From contig JADGPJ010000006.1 in the NCBI GenBank assembly GCA_017882505.1, positions 1-54,478 on the forward strand: a DNA stretch of 54,478 nucleotides, in the 5' to 3' direction. This DNA comes from Solirubrobacterales bacterium (GTDB lineage Bacteria > Actinomycetota > Thermoleophilia > Solirubrobacterales > 70-9). This document shows positions 43,263 to 50,993 of the stretch, piece by piece; position 1 is the stretch's first letter; each line of letters starts with the position of its first letter. The position numbers and the translations under genes are program-made. The notes under the pieces were generated by a model. The model was given only the letters and a program-made list of their open reading frames with translations, searched no databases and was not told the origin of the DNA.

Positions 43263-44252
43263 ATGGCGCTGATCTCGAACATCGTGCAGGGGTCGAGCTC
43301 GAATCGGCTGGCACTGCTGATACACGGACTCGGCGCGGACGAGCGTGACCTCGCCGGCCTGCTGCCGTACCTCGATCCCGACGGCGCGCTCGCCGCGGTG
43401 TTCCCGCGCGGTGAGTACAGCGTGCCCGGGAGCACGGGCTACTCCTGGTACGGGATGTTCCAGGGTGACGAAGCCGAGGGCACCTACGCGGAGGCGTTGG
43501 CCTCGCTCGACGACTTGCTCTCCGAGGAGGCCGACGCGCTCGGTTTCGAGCGCGCGGAGTCGATCGTGGGGGGCTTCTCGCAAGGCGCGGGCCTCGCGCT
43601 CGGGATCGCCCTGCAGCGCAGCGACCGGCCGCGGCCCAAGGCCGCGCTCGCGATGAGCCCCGCGCTCGAGACGGCTGCCTTCGACCTCGACGAGGAGAAC
43701 GCGCCGCCGGTGCTCGTGCAACACGGCACGCACGATCCCCTGATTCCCGTGCAACGCGCGCGTGAGCTCGCCCGGCAGCTGCGCACGCTCGGCGTGCCCA
43801 CGGTGTACCGCGAGTACCCGATGGAGCATCAGGTCGCGCTCGAGAGCCTGCGCGACGCGACCGACTGGTTGGCGCAGGTGTACGCGGGTGAGAAGCCGGA
43901 CGAGCCGGTCCCCGATGATCCGGTCGAGTTGGTCCCGTCGGTCACGACCGCGCAGTGGGAGGCCGAGGTTCTGCGCAGCGAGCTTCCGGTGATCGTCGAC
44001 TTCTGGGCGCCCTGGTGCGGACCGTGCAAGCAGGTGTCGCCGATCGTCGAGCAGATCGCGGCGATGCGCAAAGGCTTCTACAAGGTCGTGAAGGTCAACA
44101 TCGACGACGAGCCGCAGCTCGCCCAGGAGTACGGCGTGCAGAGCATCCCGATGATCGGTCTCGTGCGCAACGGCCGGCTCGAGCGGGCGTCGGTCGGAGC
44201 AAAGGCGAGGCCGGCCCTGGAAGCCGACCTCGGCATGCTCGTCATCCCGTAA
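43263..44252 (+). CDS. Carboxylesterase/phospholipase fused to thioredoxin
   Basis: The protein is 329 residues with two domains. Residues 1-207 form an alpha/beta hydrolase of the carboxylesterase/phospholipase (Abhydrolase_2) type, with LLIHGLGAD, nucleophile S106 (GGFSQGAG), D158 (HGTHDPLIP) and H189 (YPMEHQV). A short acidic-proline linker (PDEPVPDDPVELV) leads to a thioredoxin domain (about 224-329) with VDFWAPWCGPCKQVSP (C252, C255) and cis-Pro P296 (SIPM). Both active sites look complete. There is no signal peptide. The fusion is one continuous frame, with no frameshift needed. A role in releasing or protecting thiol esters or acylated cysteines can be imagined but is inference. Confidence 0.88.
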   Translation: MALISNIVQGSSSNRLALLIHGLGADERDLAGLLPYLDPDGALAAVFPRGEYSVPGSTGYSWYGMFQGDEAEGTYAEALASLDDLLSEEADALGFERAESIVGGFSQGAGLALGIALQRSDRPRPKAALAMSPALETAAFDLDEENAPPVLVQHGTHDPLIPVQRARELARQLRTLGVPTVYREYPMEHQVALESLRDATDWLAQVYAGEKPDEPVPDDPVELVPSVTTAQWEAEVLRSELPVIVDFWAPWCGPCKQVSPIVEQIAAMRKGFYKVVKVNIDDEPQLAQEYGVQSIPMIGLVRNGRLERASVGAKARPALEADLGMLVIP

Positions 44253-44266
44253 ACCCCAAAGGCCGA

Positions 44267-44313
44267 ACTGGCGTGAGTGTGCCGCTATATGCGCGGCGTG
44301 CTCACGCCGGTTG
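44267..44313. repeat. 47-bp palindromic repeat, copy 1 (likely bidirectional terminator)
   Basis: Arms AACTGGCGTGAG (44267-44278) and CTCACGCCGGTT (44302-44313) pair at 11 of 12 positions around a GC-rich centre containing GCCGCTATATGCGCGGC. It sits between two convergent genes. A second copy in opposite orientation lies at 49189-49235 and matches at 43 of 47 positions. Confidence 0.75.
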
Positions 44314-44327
44314 GCGATGGTGGGGAG

Positions 44328-45539
44328 CTACGGGCGAGCCGCGCCGGCGAAGTCGGGGCGATAGATCGTGTGGTAGCGCACGTCGACGCCTGTGTACGGC
44401 GCCTCGATCATCGTGCCGCCGCCCACGAACATGCCCACGTGGTGGATCGGCGATCCGTAGAAGACGAGATCGCCCGGTGCGAGGCCGTTCATCGACACGT
44501 GGGGCAGCGATTGGTATTCGGCTTCTGCGTTGTGGGAGATGGACACGCCCGCCGCGGCCCAGGCGAACATCACGAGCCCGGAGCAGTCGAACGAATCGGG
44601 CCCGGCGGCGGCGTACACGTACGGCTTGCCGAGCTGCGCCTTCGCGGTGTCGACCGCGACCTGCGCCTGCGGATTGGGTGCCGGGAGGTTGGGGTCGGAG
44701 CCGAGGTTGGTCGGGCTGCTCGTTCCACTCGATCCGCTCGAGCTCGTGCTCCCCGACGACGAGCTCTGCAGCTGCACCGTCTGCTGTTGTTGTTGCGCCT
44801 GTTGCTGTGCCTGTTGTGCCTGCTGCTGCGCGAGCCGTTCCATCGCCGCTCGGGCCGCTGCCTCTTGCGCGCGTTCCTTCTCGACCTGGATCTGGTCGAC
44901 GAGCGACTTGATCTTCCCGTTCACCTGTGACAACAGCGACTGCTGCTCGTTCGTCGCCTGCGTGATCTGGTCGCGCGTCGAGGCCAGACGATCGCGTTCC
45001 TTCTGCGCGGCGGCACGGGCCTCTTTCAAGGAGGCCTCCTGCACGCCGAGTTGCTCGACCGCGACCCGCACGTTGTCGAGGAGTTGGCGATCCTGGTCGG
45101 CGGCCGCGCCTGCGTAGGCCGTGCGCGATCCGAGCTCGCGCGTGTTGCTCAGGTCGATCGTCGCGAGCGGCGAAGGATTGCCCGCACCCATGTAGAGCTC
45201 GGCCGCCCGTTGCTGGAGCTGGCCGCGCACGGCATCGGTCTGCCGCTGCTTTGCCGCGAGTGCTGCCTCGTCGGCATTGAGCTGGTTGGTCGCGGTCTCG
45301 ATCGCGAGCTGCGCCTTCGTGTACTGCTCGTCGAGCACCGAGACGCGGTTGCCGTTGGCCTCGATCTGCGCTTGGAGCGCGGCCGCCCTCTGCTGCTCCG
45401 ACGCGAGATCGGACTGCGGCGTCGCGTGCGCCAGGGTCGTGGTCGTCAACGTCCCGGCGGTCATGATTGCGAGGGTGGCGGCGATGACAGCGGCCACGCG
45501 CGGACGGGCCGATCTGCTCATCCGCAACATGCGCGTCAA
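44328..45539 (-). CDS. Secreted NlpC/P60 peptidoglycan endopeptidase with coiled coil
   Basis: The 403-residue precursor has a signal peptide (about 1-39, ending LAHA). A long coiled coil follows (about 42-250, including QLQQRAAELYMGAG), ending in a Gln-rich run, then a Ser/Gly linker. The C-terminal NlpC/P60 domain has C319 (FDCSGLVMFAW), H366/H367 (PIHHVGMFVGGG) and the following polar residue. Architecture matches actinobacterial RipA/RipC-like hydrolases that cut the peptide stem, with the coiled coil acting as a regulatory arm, possibly under FtsEX. No ftsE or ftsX is present here. Confidence 0.92.
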   Translation of the reverse strand: MTRMLRMSRSARPRVAAVIAATLAIMTAGTLTTTTLAHATPQSDLASEQQRAAALQAQIEANGNRVSVLDEQYTKAQLAIETATNQLNADEAALAAKQRQTDAVRGQLQQRAAELYMGAGNPSPLATIDLSNTRELGSRTAYAGAAADQDRQLLDNVRVAVEQLGVQEASLKEARAAAQKERDRLASTRDQITQATNEQQSLLSQVNGKIKSLVDQIQVEKERAQEAAARAAMERLAQQQAQQAQQQAQQQQQTVQLQSSSSGSTSSSGSSGTSSPTNLGSDPNLPAPNPQAQVAVDTAKAQLGKPYVYAAAGPDSFDCSGLVMFAWAAAGVSISHNAEAEYQSLPHVSMNGLAPGDLVFYGSPIHHVGMFVGGGTMIEAPYTGVDVRYHTIYRPDFAGAARP

Positions 45540-45607
45540 CAGTAGACGCCGAGGTCGGCCGCGCTCGGGTTGGGCGCGCGTGCGTTCAGCGCGCGGTCAG
45601 CTCGCGC

Positions 45608-46093
45608 TCAACTTGCGACGGGCCAGCCCGGTGTGGGCGCCGGATCGCCGCGTCCGGTCACGATGGGTGTTGACCAGTGCTCTTTGCGCGCGATCTCGTT
45701 GACGACCTTCTGCCATTCCGTCGGGCTCCAGCCCTGCGTGGCGGTGACGAGTGAAGTGTCCTGGCGGAGCATCAGCAACGCGGGAAGCCGCTCGAGGCCG
45801 AGGCTGTCGATCAGGGCGCGGTCGGTGTCGCACCAGGTGAGCCACCGGTCGACGGCGTCACCGAGGATGCGCTTGGTGATCGTCTTGGTCGACGGGACGC
45901 ACACGACGGTGCGCACGTCGCTGTCGCCGAACGTCGTGAAGATCCGGTCGACCACTGGTACGAACGCGGCGCCCTCGGGCCGGTCGGGAAGGACGATCAA
46001 CATGATGTTGAAGACCGTCGCCCAGTCGTCGAGCGTTCGGGTCACTCCCGCGTAGCTCGTGATCGCCAGCAATGGGTCGGGGTTCTTCGCCAC
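45608..46093 (-). CDS. Thioredoxin-fold protein of unknown function
   Basis: This 161-residue cytoplasmic protein ends in a segment that resembles the second half of a thioredoxin fold: DSLGLERLPALLMLRQDTSL with a cis-Pro-like LPALL, then ATQGWSPTEWQKVVNEIAR. The two cysteines (VVCVP and TWCDTD) are not in CxxC arrangement, so classical disulfide exchange is unlikely. I do not recognise a named family. It is a single gene, with its promoter probably shared with the divergent PPOX gene 57 bases away. Confidence 0.62.
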   Translation of the reverse strand: MAKNPDPLLAITSYAGVTRTLDDWATVFNIMLIVLPDRPEGAAFVPVVDRIFTTFGDSDVRTVVCVPSTKTITKRILGDAVDRWLTWCDTDRALIDSLGLERLPALLMLRQDTSLVTATQGWSPTEWQKVVNEIARKEHWSTPIVTGRGDPAPTPGWPVAS

Positions 46094-46150
46094 GGCGGCG
46101 AACGCTAGCGCGAGGCTCGGGCCGGGCCGGGAGTTCTAGTCTCTCGCCCC

Positions 46151-46615
46151 GTGGCCGGACGACGCGATCAGATCATGATGACGCCCGACGAGGTCGAGGC
46201 ATTTCTCGACGCCGAACGCACCCTGCAGGTCGCGTCGATCAACAGCGACGGGACTCCGCATCTCGTAGCCATGTGGTACGCCCGGCACGGCGGTGAGATC
46301 GCGTTCTGGACCTATGCCAGGTCGCAGAAGGTCGTCAACGTCCGGCGCGATCCGCGCCTCACCGTGATGGTCGAGAGCGGCGACAAGTACGAAGAGCTCA
46401 GGGGCGTGACGATCTACGGGCGCGCACGGATCGTCGAAGATCTCGACGAGGTGTTCGCGTTCGGCGACAACGTGTACGCGCGCTACTGGGGCCCGATCGA
46501 CAACGACGTAGTGCGAGAAGGCGTGCGCGCCATGGGCCGCAAGCGCGTGGTGATCGTGGTCGAGCCGGACAAGACCGTCTCCTGGGACCACTCCAAGCTC
46601 GCCGGGAATTACTAG
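46151..46615 (+). CDS. PPOX-class flavin/F420-dependent oxidase-like protein
   Basis: The protein is 154 residues from GTG 46151 (ATG 46175 is possible). It has the split-barrel fold: LDAERTLQVASINSDGTPHLVAMWYARHGGEIAFWTY, written here as segments about 18-54, then SQKVVNVRRDPRLTVMVESG and GVTIYGRARIVED. These match the pyridoxamine 5'-phosphate oxidase-like/F420-binding family common in Actinobacteria. Basic residues after WTYARSQK would contact a cofactor phosphate. Cofactor (FMN or F420) and substrate are not predictable. Confidence 0.85.
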   Translation: MAGRRDQIMMTPDEVEAFLDAERTLQVASINSDGTPHLVAMWYARHGGEIAFWTYARSQKVVNVRRDPRLTVMVESGDKYEELRGVTIYGRARIVEDLDEVFAFGDNVYARYWGPIDNDVVREGVRAMGRKRVVIVVEPDKTVSWDHSKLAGNY

Positions 46616-46623
46616 CCCGCCCC

Positions 46624-46968
46624 TCAGGCCTTGGTGCCGTCGGCCTTCACGAGCGGGTGACCGGCCGCCCTCCACGCCCCAACGCCGCCCTCGATCATCG
46701 CGACGTCGAAGCCGTGGTTGTGCAGCGTCGCGGCGACGCCGGTCGCGATGTCTACGTTGCGTGACGCGACGACAACCGGCTTGTCCTTCGAGAGCTTGTG
46801 GATCTCCTGGTCGACGAGCTCGGGCTCCACGAGGATCGCGTGCGGCAGATGACCCTCGAACCACTCGTTGGGTTCGCCGGCGTCGATGAGCTGCGCGCCC
46901 TGCTCGACTTCTCGTGCCGCCCGGTCGGCGTCGATCATGGCGACCGACTCGTGGCCCCAAAAGCTCAT
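46624..46968 (-). CDS. Rhodanese-like protein lacking the catalytic cysteine
   Basis: The 114-residue single rhodanese domain has LIDAGEPNEWFEGHLPHAILV (the D-x-R-E-x-x-E-x-x-x-GH-I/L-P block, with the usual Arg changed to Gly) and IEGGVGAWRAAGHPL at the end. The active-site loop, normally C-R-x-G-x-R-S, reads VVVASRNVDIATG with no Cys anywhere in it. Sulfur transfer is therefore unlikely, and a binding or sensory role is possible. It is translationally coupled to marR (ATGA at 46965-46968), so it may act with that regulator. Confidence 0.86.
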   Translation of the reverse strand: MSFWGHESVAMIDADRAAREVEQGAQLIDAGEPNEWFEGHLPHAILVEPELVDQEIHKLSKDKPVVVASRNVDIATGVAATLHNHGFDVAMIEGGVGAWRAAGHPLVKADGTKA

Positions 46969-47426
46969 GTTGCTCCCTCTTCAGCCGTGTGCTCGGAACG
47001 ATCGGCGTGCTCGGCGAACAACGCCGCACCGATGGCCGGCATCATTCGGCGCAGCTCGGCGAGATGCAAGCCGGCGAGCTGGCGCAGGCGGCGAGCTCCG
47101 AGCGGGGTCAAGCGTAGGCGAACGATTCTCTGATCCTCGGAGTCGGCGTGGCGCTCGACCAGGCTCGCGGCGACGGCGCGGTCGACCAGGCCTACTGCGC
47201 TGTGGTGACGGAGCAGCAGCGAGTCGGCGACGTCGCCGATGGTCGGCCCCGGCGAGCCGTCGTGCCGCCCGCCGTCGTGCCCACGGATCGCGAGCAGCAA
47301 CTGATGCTGGGCCGGTGTGATCCCGAGCGCCGTCGCCTGCTCCTCGCTCCACTGCAGGAACCGTCGCAACGAGGTTCGGAACGCGAGCAGCTCGGCGTAT
47401 TCGGCATCGGTGAGATCGCGATTCAT
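46965..47426 (-). CDS. MarR-family transcriptional regulator
   Basis: The protein is 153 residues. The winged helix is visible as GITPAQHQLLLAIRGHDG, PTIGDVADSLLLRHHSAVGLVDRAVAASLVERHADSEDQRIVRLRLTPLG, described here by limits about 37-110. RHHSAVGLVDRA forms the recognition helix and SEDQRIVRL the wing. Flanking helices provide the dimer interface. A perfect dyad overlapping its own start codon indicates autorepression, probably shared with the divergent ClC gene. No cysteine is present, so it is not a thiol-oxidation sensor. Confidence 0.9.
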   Translation of the reverse strand: MNRDLTDAEYAELLAFRTSLRRFLQWSEEQATALGITPAQHQLLLAIRGHDGGRHDGSPGPTIGDVADSLLLRHHSAVGLVDRAVAASLVERHADSEDQRIVRLRLTPLGARRLRQLAGLHLAELRRMMPAIGAALFAEHADRSEHTAEEGAT

Positions 47427-47442
47427 ATCGCACTACGATATG
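47424..47442. promoter_or_regulatory. MarR operator dyad between marR and clc
   Basis: CATATCG (47424-47430) and CGATATG (47436-47442) are perfect inverted arms around CACTA. The left arm contains the marR start codon (minus strand) and the right arm lies 13 bases before the clc GTG. One dimer here would block both divergent genes. Each mRNA appears to have a very short or no leader. Confidence 0.68.
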
Positions 47443-47455
47443 CTTCATCGCTCCT

Positions 47456-49216
47456 GTGACCCCACCCCGTCGAATGCTCCTGCTCTGCGGCCTTGCCGCG
47501 CTCATCGGCGTGGTGGGCGGAGCGGCCGCGTACGTGCTCGTTCACCTGATCGCGCTCCTTACGACCCTCATGTTCTTCCATCGCGTGGGGTGGACCCTGC
47601 CGTCGTTCACGCATCTTCATCGCAGCCCCTGGATCGTCGTCGTGGCGGTCACCGGCGGCCTGCTCGTCGGCCTGATCGCGAAGTGGGCGCCGATCATCCG
47701 TGGCCACGGGATACCCGAGGCGATGGAGGCCGTGCTCACCAAGCAGAGCCGGATCGCGCCTCGCACCGCGATCGCCAAGCCGGCGTCGGCCGCGATCGCG
47801 ATCGGCACGGGCGGACCGTTCGGCGCCGAAGGGCCGATCATCGTTACCGGAGGCGCTATCGGTTCGTTGCTCGGTCAGGTGATCCCCGTCTCTCCGAGCG
47901 AGCGCAAGATCCTCCTCGCGTGCGGCGCCGCGGCCGGCATGGCGGCGACGTTCGGCGCGCCCTTGGCGGCAGTCGTGCTCGCCGTCGAGCTGCTCATCTT
48001 CGAGTTCTCGGCTCGGGCCTTGTTGCCGCTCGTGGTGAGTGCGAGCGTTGCGTCGGGAATGCACTCGCTCTTCTTCGGGCCCGGGCCGTTGTTCTCGGTG
48101 CCGGCTCACAACTTCGCCGGTCTGTCGCAGCTTCCCTTCTACGCGGCGCTCGGCCTGGCGTGCGGTGCCCTCGCGGTCGTCATCAACAAAGGACTGTTCG
48201 CGATCGAGAGCGGCTTCCGGCGCCTCCCGGTGAACCAGTTCTGGTTGCCGGCGATCGGCGCGTTGGGCTTCGCGTGCATCGGCGTGGCCGTGCCCCGGTC
48301 GCTCGGCGTCGGCTACGACCAGATCGGCGACGTGCTCAACGGTCGCCTCGCGGTCGGCGCGCTCGCGGTCCTCGCCATCGCGAAGCTCGCATCGTGGTGG
48401 ATCGCCCTCGCCTCCGGGACGTCGGGCGGGACCCTGGCGCCGCTGCTGTTGATCAGCGGCTCGTTCGGCGCGCTGCTCGGTCACCTCGCGCAGTCGATCC
48501 CGGGCGCTCACTTCTCGCCCGGCGCGTTCGCGCTCGTCGCCATGGCCGCAACGTTCGGCGCGTCCACCCGCGCGATGTTCACGTCGATCATCTTTCTCTT
48601 CGAGCTCACCCGTGATTACAACTCGATCCTGCCGTTGATGCTGGCGACCGCGCTGGCCGTGCTCGTCGCGAGCCTGCTCACCCACGAGAGCATCATGACG
48701 GAGAAGCTCACGCGCCGGGGCCTGCGCGTTCCCTCCGACTATCACGTGGACGTGCTGCGCACGACCGAGGTCGGCGCGGTCATGACCACCGACGTCGAGA
48801 CCGTTCAGAGCGACTCCGTGGTGGCCGAAGTCGCCAAGCGCTTCCAGGTCAAGGGCCACAGCGCGTTCCCGGTGGTCGACGGCGACGGGCGGTGTGTCGG
48901 GATGATCAGCCGCGCCGACATGCTCGACGAAGGCACCTGGAACGACGACCGCGCGATCACGTCGGTCATGGCTTCCGACGTCGTGTCGGTCAGGCCCACC
49001 GACACGGTGAGCGACGCGCTCGAGCGAATGCTCCAAGAGGATGTCGAGCACCTTCCGGTCATCGTCGACCATCGGCTGGTCGGCATCTGCACGCGCACCG
49101 ACGTGATGCGCGCACGAAGCGCGCAGTTCGCGCACGAGCAAGCCGAAGCCGGCTGGCTCCCGCGCCGTCGCCCCCCGCCCCCGCCCCGAACCGGCGTGAG
49201 CACGCCGCGCATATAG
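47456..49216 (+). CDS. ClC-type chloride channel/antiporter with CBS domains
   Basis: The protein is 586 residues from GTG 47456. Ten or more membrane helices include GHGIPEAM (ClC GxGIPE), GTGGPFGAEGPIIVTGGAIG (GxEGP selectivity region) and GTSGGTLAPLLLISG. Two CBS domains follow (about 440-555): VGAVMTTDVETVQSDSVVAEV and VMASDVVSVRPTDTVSDALERM, which usually bind adenine nucleotides. Two glutamates of the gate region lie in GAEGP. The last residues (PRTGVSTPRI) and the stop codon are encoded by a 47-base palindromic repeat, so the tail was probably altered by the repeat's arrival. Confidence 0.93.
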   Translation: MTPPRRMLLLCGLAALIGVVGGAAAYVLVHLIALLTTLMFFHRVGWTLPSFTHLHRSPWIVVVAVTGGLLVGLIAKWAPIIRGHGIPEAMEAVLTKQSRIAPRTAIAKPASAAIAIGTGGPFGAEGPIIVTGGAIGSLLGQVIPVSPSERKILLACGAAAGMAATFGAPLAAVVLAVELLIFEFSARALLPLVVSASVASGMHSLFFGPGPLFSVPAHNFAGLSQLPFYAALGLACGALAVVINKGLFAIESGFRRLPVNQFWLPAIGALGFACIGVAVPRSLGVGYDQIGDVLNGRLAVGALAVLAIAKLASWWIALASGTSGGTLAPLLLISGSFGALLGHLAQSIPGAHFSPGAFALVAMAATFGASTRAMFTSIIFLFELTRDYNSILPLMLATALAVLVASLLTHESIMTEKLTRRGLRVPSDYHVDVLRTTEVGAVMTTDVETVQSDSVVAEVAKRFQVKGHSAFPVVDGDGRCVGMISRADMLDEGTWNDDRAITSVMASDVVSVRPTDTVSDALERMLQEDVEHLPVIVDHRLVGICTRTDVMRARSAQFAHEQAEAGWLPRRRPPPPPRTGVSTPRI

Positions 49217-49235
49217 CGGCCAGCTCACGCCGGTT
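49189..49235. repeat. 47-bp palindromic repeat, copy 2 (likely bidirectional terminator)
   Basis: Arms AACCGGCGTGAG (49189-49200) and CTCACGCCGGTT (49224-49235) are perfect complements. The element lies at the junction of two convergent genes and is inverted relative to copy 1. A 14-base remnant (ACGCCGGTTCGCTC, 53120-53133), identical to 49227-49240, sits at a third convergent junction. Confidence 0.78.
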
Positions 49236-49248
49236 CGCTCCGTTGGCG

Positions 49249-50094
49249 TTAGTTGAAGCCCATCGCTCGGAGCATCGAGTTGGGCATCACGTCTTGGCCC
49301 TGCGCGAGCAGGGCGGCCCGTTCGATGTTGATGGCGTCGCGGGGATCGCGCTCGGGCCAGGCGTCCCAGGGGCCGGGCGGGATCGCGGCCTGATCGCCGC
49401 GCGCGATGGCCACGCAGTGCCGGAGGTACTGCTGGAGGAGCTTGACGTCGGCCTCGCCGCCGACCGTTCCGTGGCCGGGCACGATCGTCTCGGCGAGCTC
49501 TCCGATGACGTCGAGCACGTTGGCCCACGCTTCGGGATTGCCCTGGAAGGCGAGTGGCGTGACGCCGAAGAAGCACAGATCGCCGGCGAACAGCACGTCG
49601 ACGTCTTCTACGAGCAGCATCACGTCGCCGTCGGTGTGCCCGGTGGCGGGAAGGAGCTCGACGCGTGGCGTGAGTTGCGCAGCGTCGGTCACGAGGTGTG
49701 TGACGGGCCGCGTTCCGATCTCGGCGAGCTCGTCGAACTCCTTGTCGAACGCGGGCATGAACGCCTTGTACGCGACCAATGGCATCTCACCGTCGAGGAG
49801 GTCGCTGGTCTGTTGCGATCCGAGCACCGACGCGTTCGCAAACGCGCGCGAACCGCCCACGTGGTCGATGTGCGCGTGCGTGAGCACGAGCCGTCGCACC
49901 GGAAGCCCGAGCTTCTCGATCGCGGCGGCAAACGGCTCCCACTGCGACCGCACCATGAGTGAGTCGACCACGGTGATGCCGTCCTCGTCGACGATCGCGC
50001 CCGCGTTGCTCACGCCCGACTCGCCGCCGGGCTGGATCCACACGAACACTCCGTCGGCGAGCTCGTGCAAGGTGTTGGTGGGTACGGCAACCAC
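49249..50094 (-). CDS. MBL-fold metallo-hydrolase
   Basis: The protein is 281 residues. The N-terminus has FVWIQPGGESGVSNAGAIVDEDG, then TVVDSLMV, the metal motif LTHAHIDHVGGSRAF (HxHxDHxG), LLPATGHTDGDVMLL (third His), LFAGDLCFFG (bridging Asp) and IVPGHGTVGG (final His). All ligands are present. It resembles cyclase/SoxH-like or glyoxalase II-like hydrolases; the substrate is unknown. It is followed on the same strand by nothing until the ClC end, and it lies 9 bases from the upstream phosphotransferase stop, suggesting a two-gene transcript. Confidence 0.88.
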   Translation of the reverse strand: MVAVPTNTLHELADGVFVWIQPGGESGVSNAGAIVDEDGITVVDSLMVRSQWEPFAAAIEKLGLPVRRLVLTHAHIDHVGGSRAFANASVLGSQQTSDLLDGEMPLVAYKAFMPAFDKEFDELAEIGTRPVTHLVTDAAQLTPRVELLPATGHTDGDVMLLVEDVDVLFAGDLCFFGVTPLAFQGNPEAWANVLDVIGELAETIVPGHGTVGGEADVKLLQQYLRHCVAIARGDQAAIPPGPWDAWPERDPRDAINIERAALLAQGQDVMPNSMLRAMGFN

Positions 50095-50103
50095 GGCCGG
50101 AGG

Positions 50104-50937
50104 CTACCCAGCGCCCACGGCGGCCAACAGGTCGGTGCCGATACCCATGAACCATGCGACCTCGGCGTCGCCGTGATTGCGGAGCGACCAGTCGACCAGG
50201 CGGAGCACCATGTGCGCGGCGTACAGCGCGAGTGCCCGCGGGTCGGTCAGCGTCGCGGCGACCGCGAGCAGCTCGTCGCGCACCGCGTCGTCGTAGGTGA
50301 ACGCGGCCAACGTCACGAGATCGAAGGCCGCGTCGCCGCTCGTCGCGCCGTCCCAGTCGACGACACCGGTGATGCGGTCGCCGGCAACGAGCACGTTGTA
50401 CGGCGAGAAGTCATAGTGCACGACGTCGGCCTCGGAGACGGCGACGCCGCGTGCCGCGCCGGCGATACGCCGGAGTCGCTCGAGCATGGCTCGCGTCTCG
50501 TCCGAATGGTCGATCATTGCGGCGTGCTCGCAGTATCCGGTGCAACCGTTGATCACGCTCGCGATCATCTCGTCGACCCACGGCCCGCGCCCGGGCAACC
50601 CGACGTCGCGCTGCAGGTTGATGAGCTCACGGAGAGGCCCGACGCGTTCCGACGTCGCTTGTTCCAACGGCGTTCCGGGCATCCGCTCCTGGATCTCGTA
50701 TCTGACCCCGTCGAGCACGCCGGCGGCATCGATCGCCGGTACCGGGTAGCCACGCTCTCGCAGCGCGTCGGTCAACACGGTCGAGGCGCCGAGGTCGAAC
50801 ACGTCTCCGGTGAACAACTTCAGGACCGCGCTCGTGCCGTCGGCTCGCCGCACCTCGTACGCGCCCGTCCCCTCGCCGTGGGGCAAGCGGCCGACGAGCT
50901 CGACACCCATCGCCACCGCGATCTCGCCCGGTTCCAC
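50104..50937 (-). CDS. Aminoglycoside phosphotransferase-family kinase
   Basis: The protein is 277 residues from GTG 50937. It has the kinase-like fold of APH/choline kinases: TSAVLKLFTGD (ATP lysine), VVHYDFSPYNVLVAGDRITG (catalytic Asp and Asn, equivalent to H-x-D-x-x-x-x-N) and VVDWDGATSGDAAFDLVTL (DFG-like Asp). Such proteins phosphorylate antibiotics, sugars, homoserine or acyl-CoA-linked hydroxyls; acyl-CoA dehydrogenase fusions of this family exist. Here the gene is next to an MBL hydrolase and divergent from a CoA ester lyase. The substrate is unresolved. Confidence 0.87.
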   Translation of the reverse strand: MEPGEIAVAMGVELVGRLPHGEGTGAYEVRRADGTSAVLKLFTGDVFDLGASTVLTDALRERGYPVPAIDAAGVLDGVRYEIQERMPGTPLEQATSERVGPLRELINLQRDVGLPGRGPWVDEMIASVINGCTGYCEHAAMIDHSDETRAMLERLRRIAGAARGVAVSEADVVHYDFSPYNVLVAGDRITGVVDWDGATSGDAAFDLVTLAAFTYDDAVRDELLAVAATLTDPRALALYAAHMVLRLVDWSLRNHGDAEVAWFMGIGTDLLAAVGAG

Positions 50938-50993
50938 GAGCGCAAGCCTTGCACGGTTGGAGCCGTCGTCGGTCGGCCCCTACCCTTGCGCCC

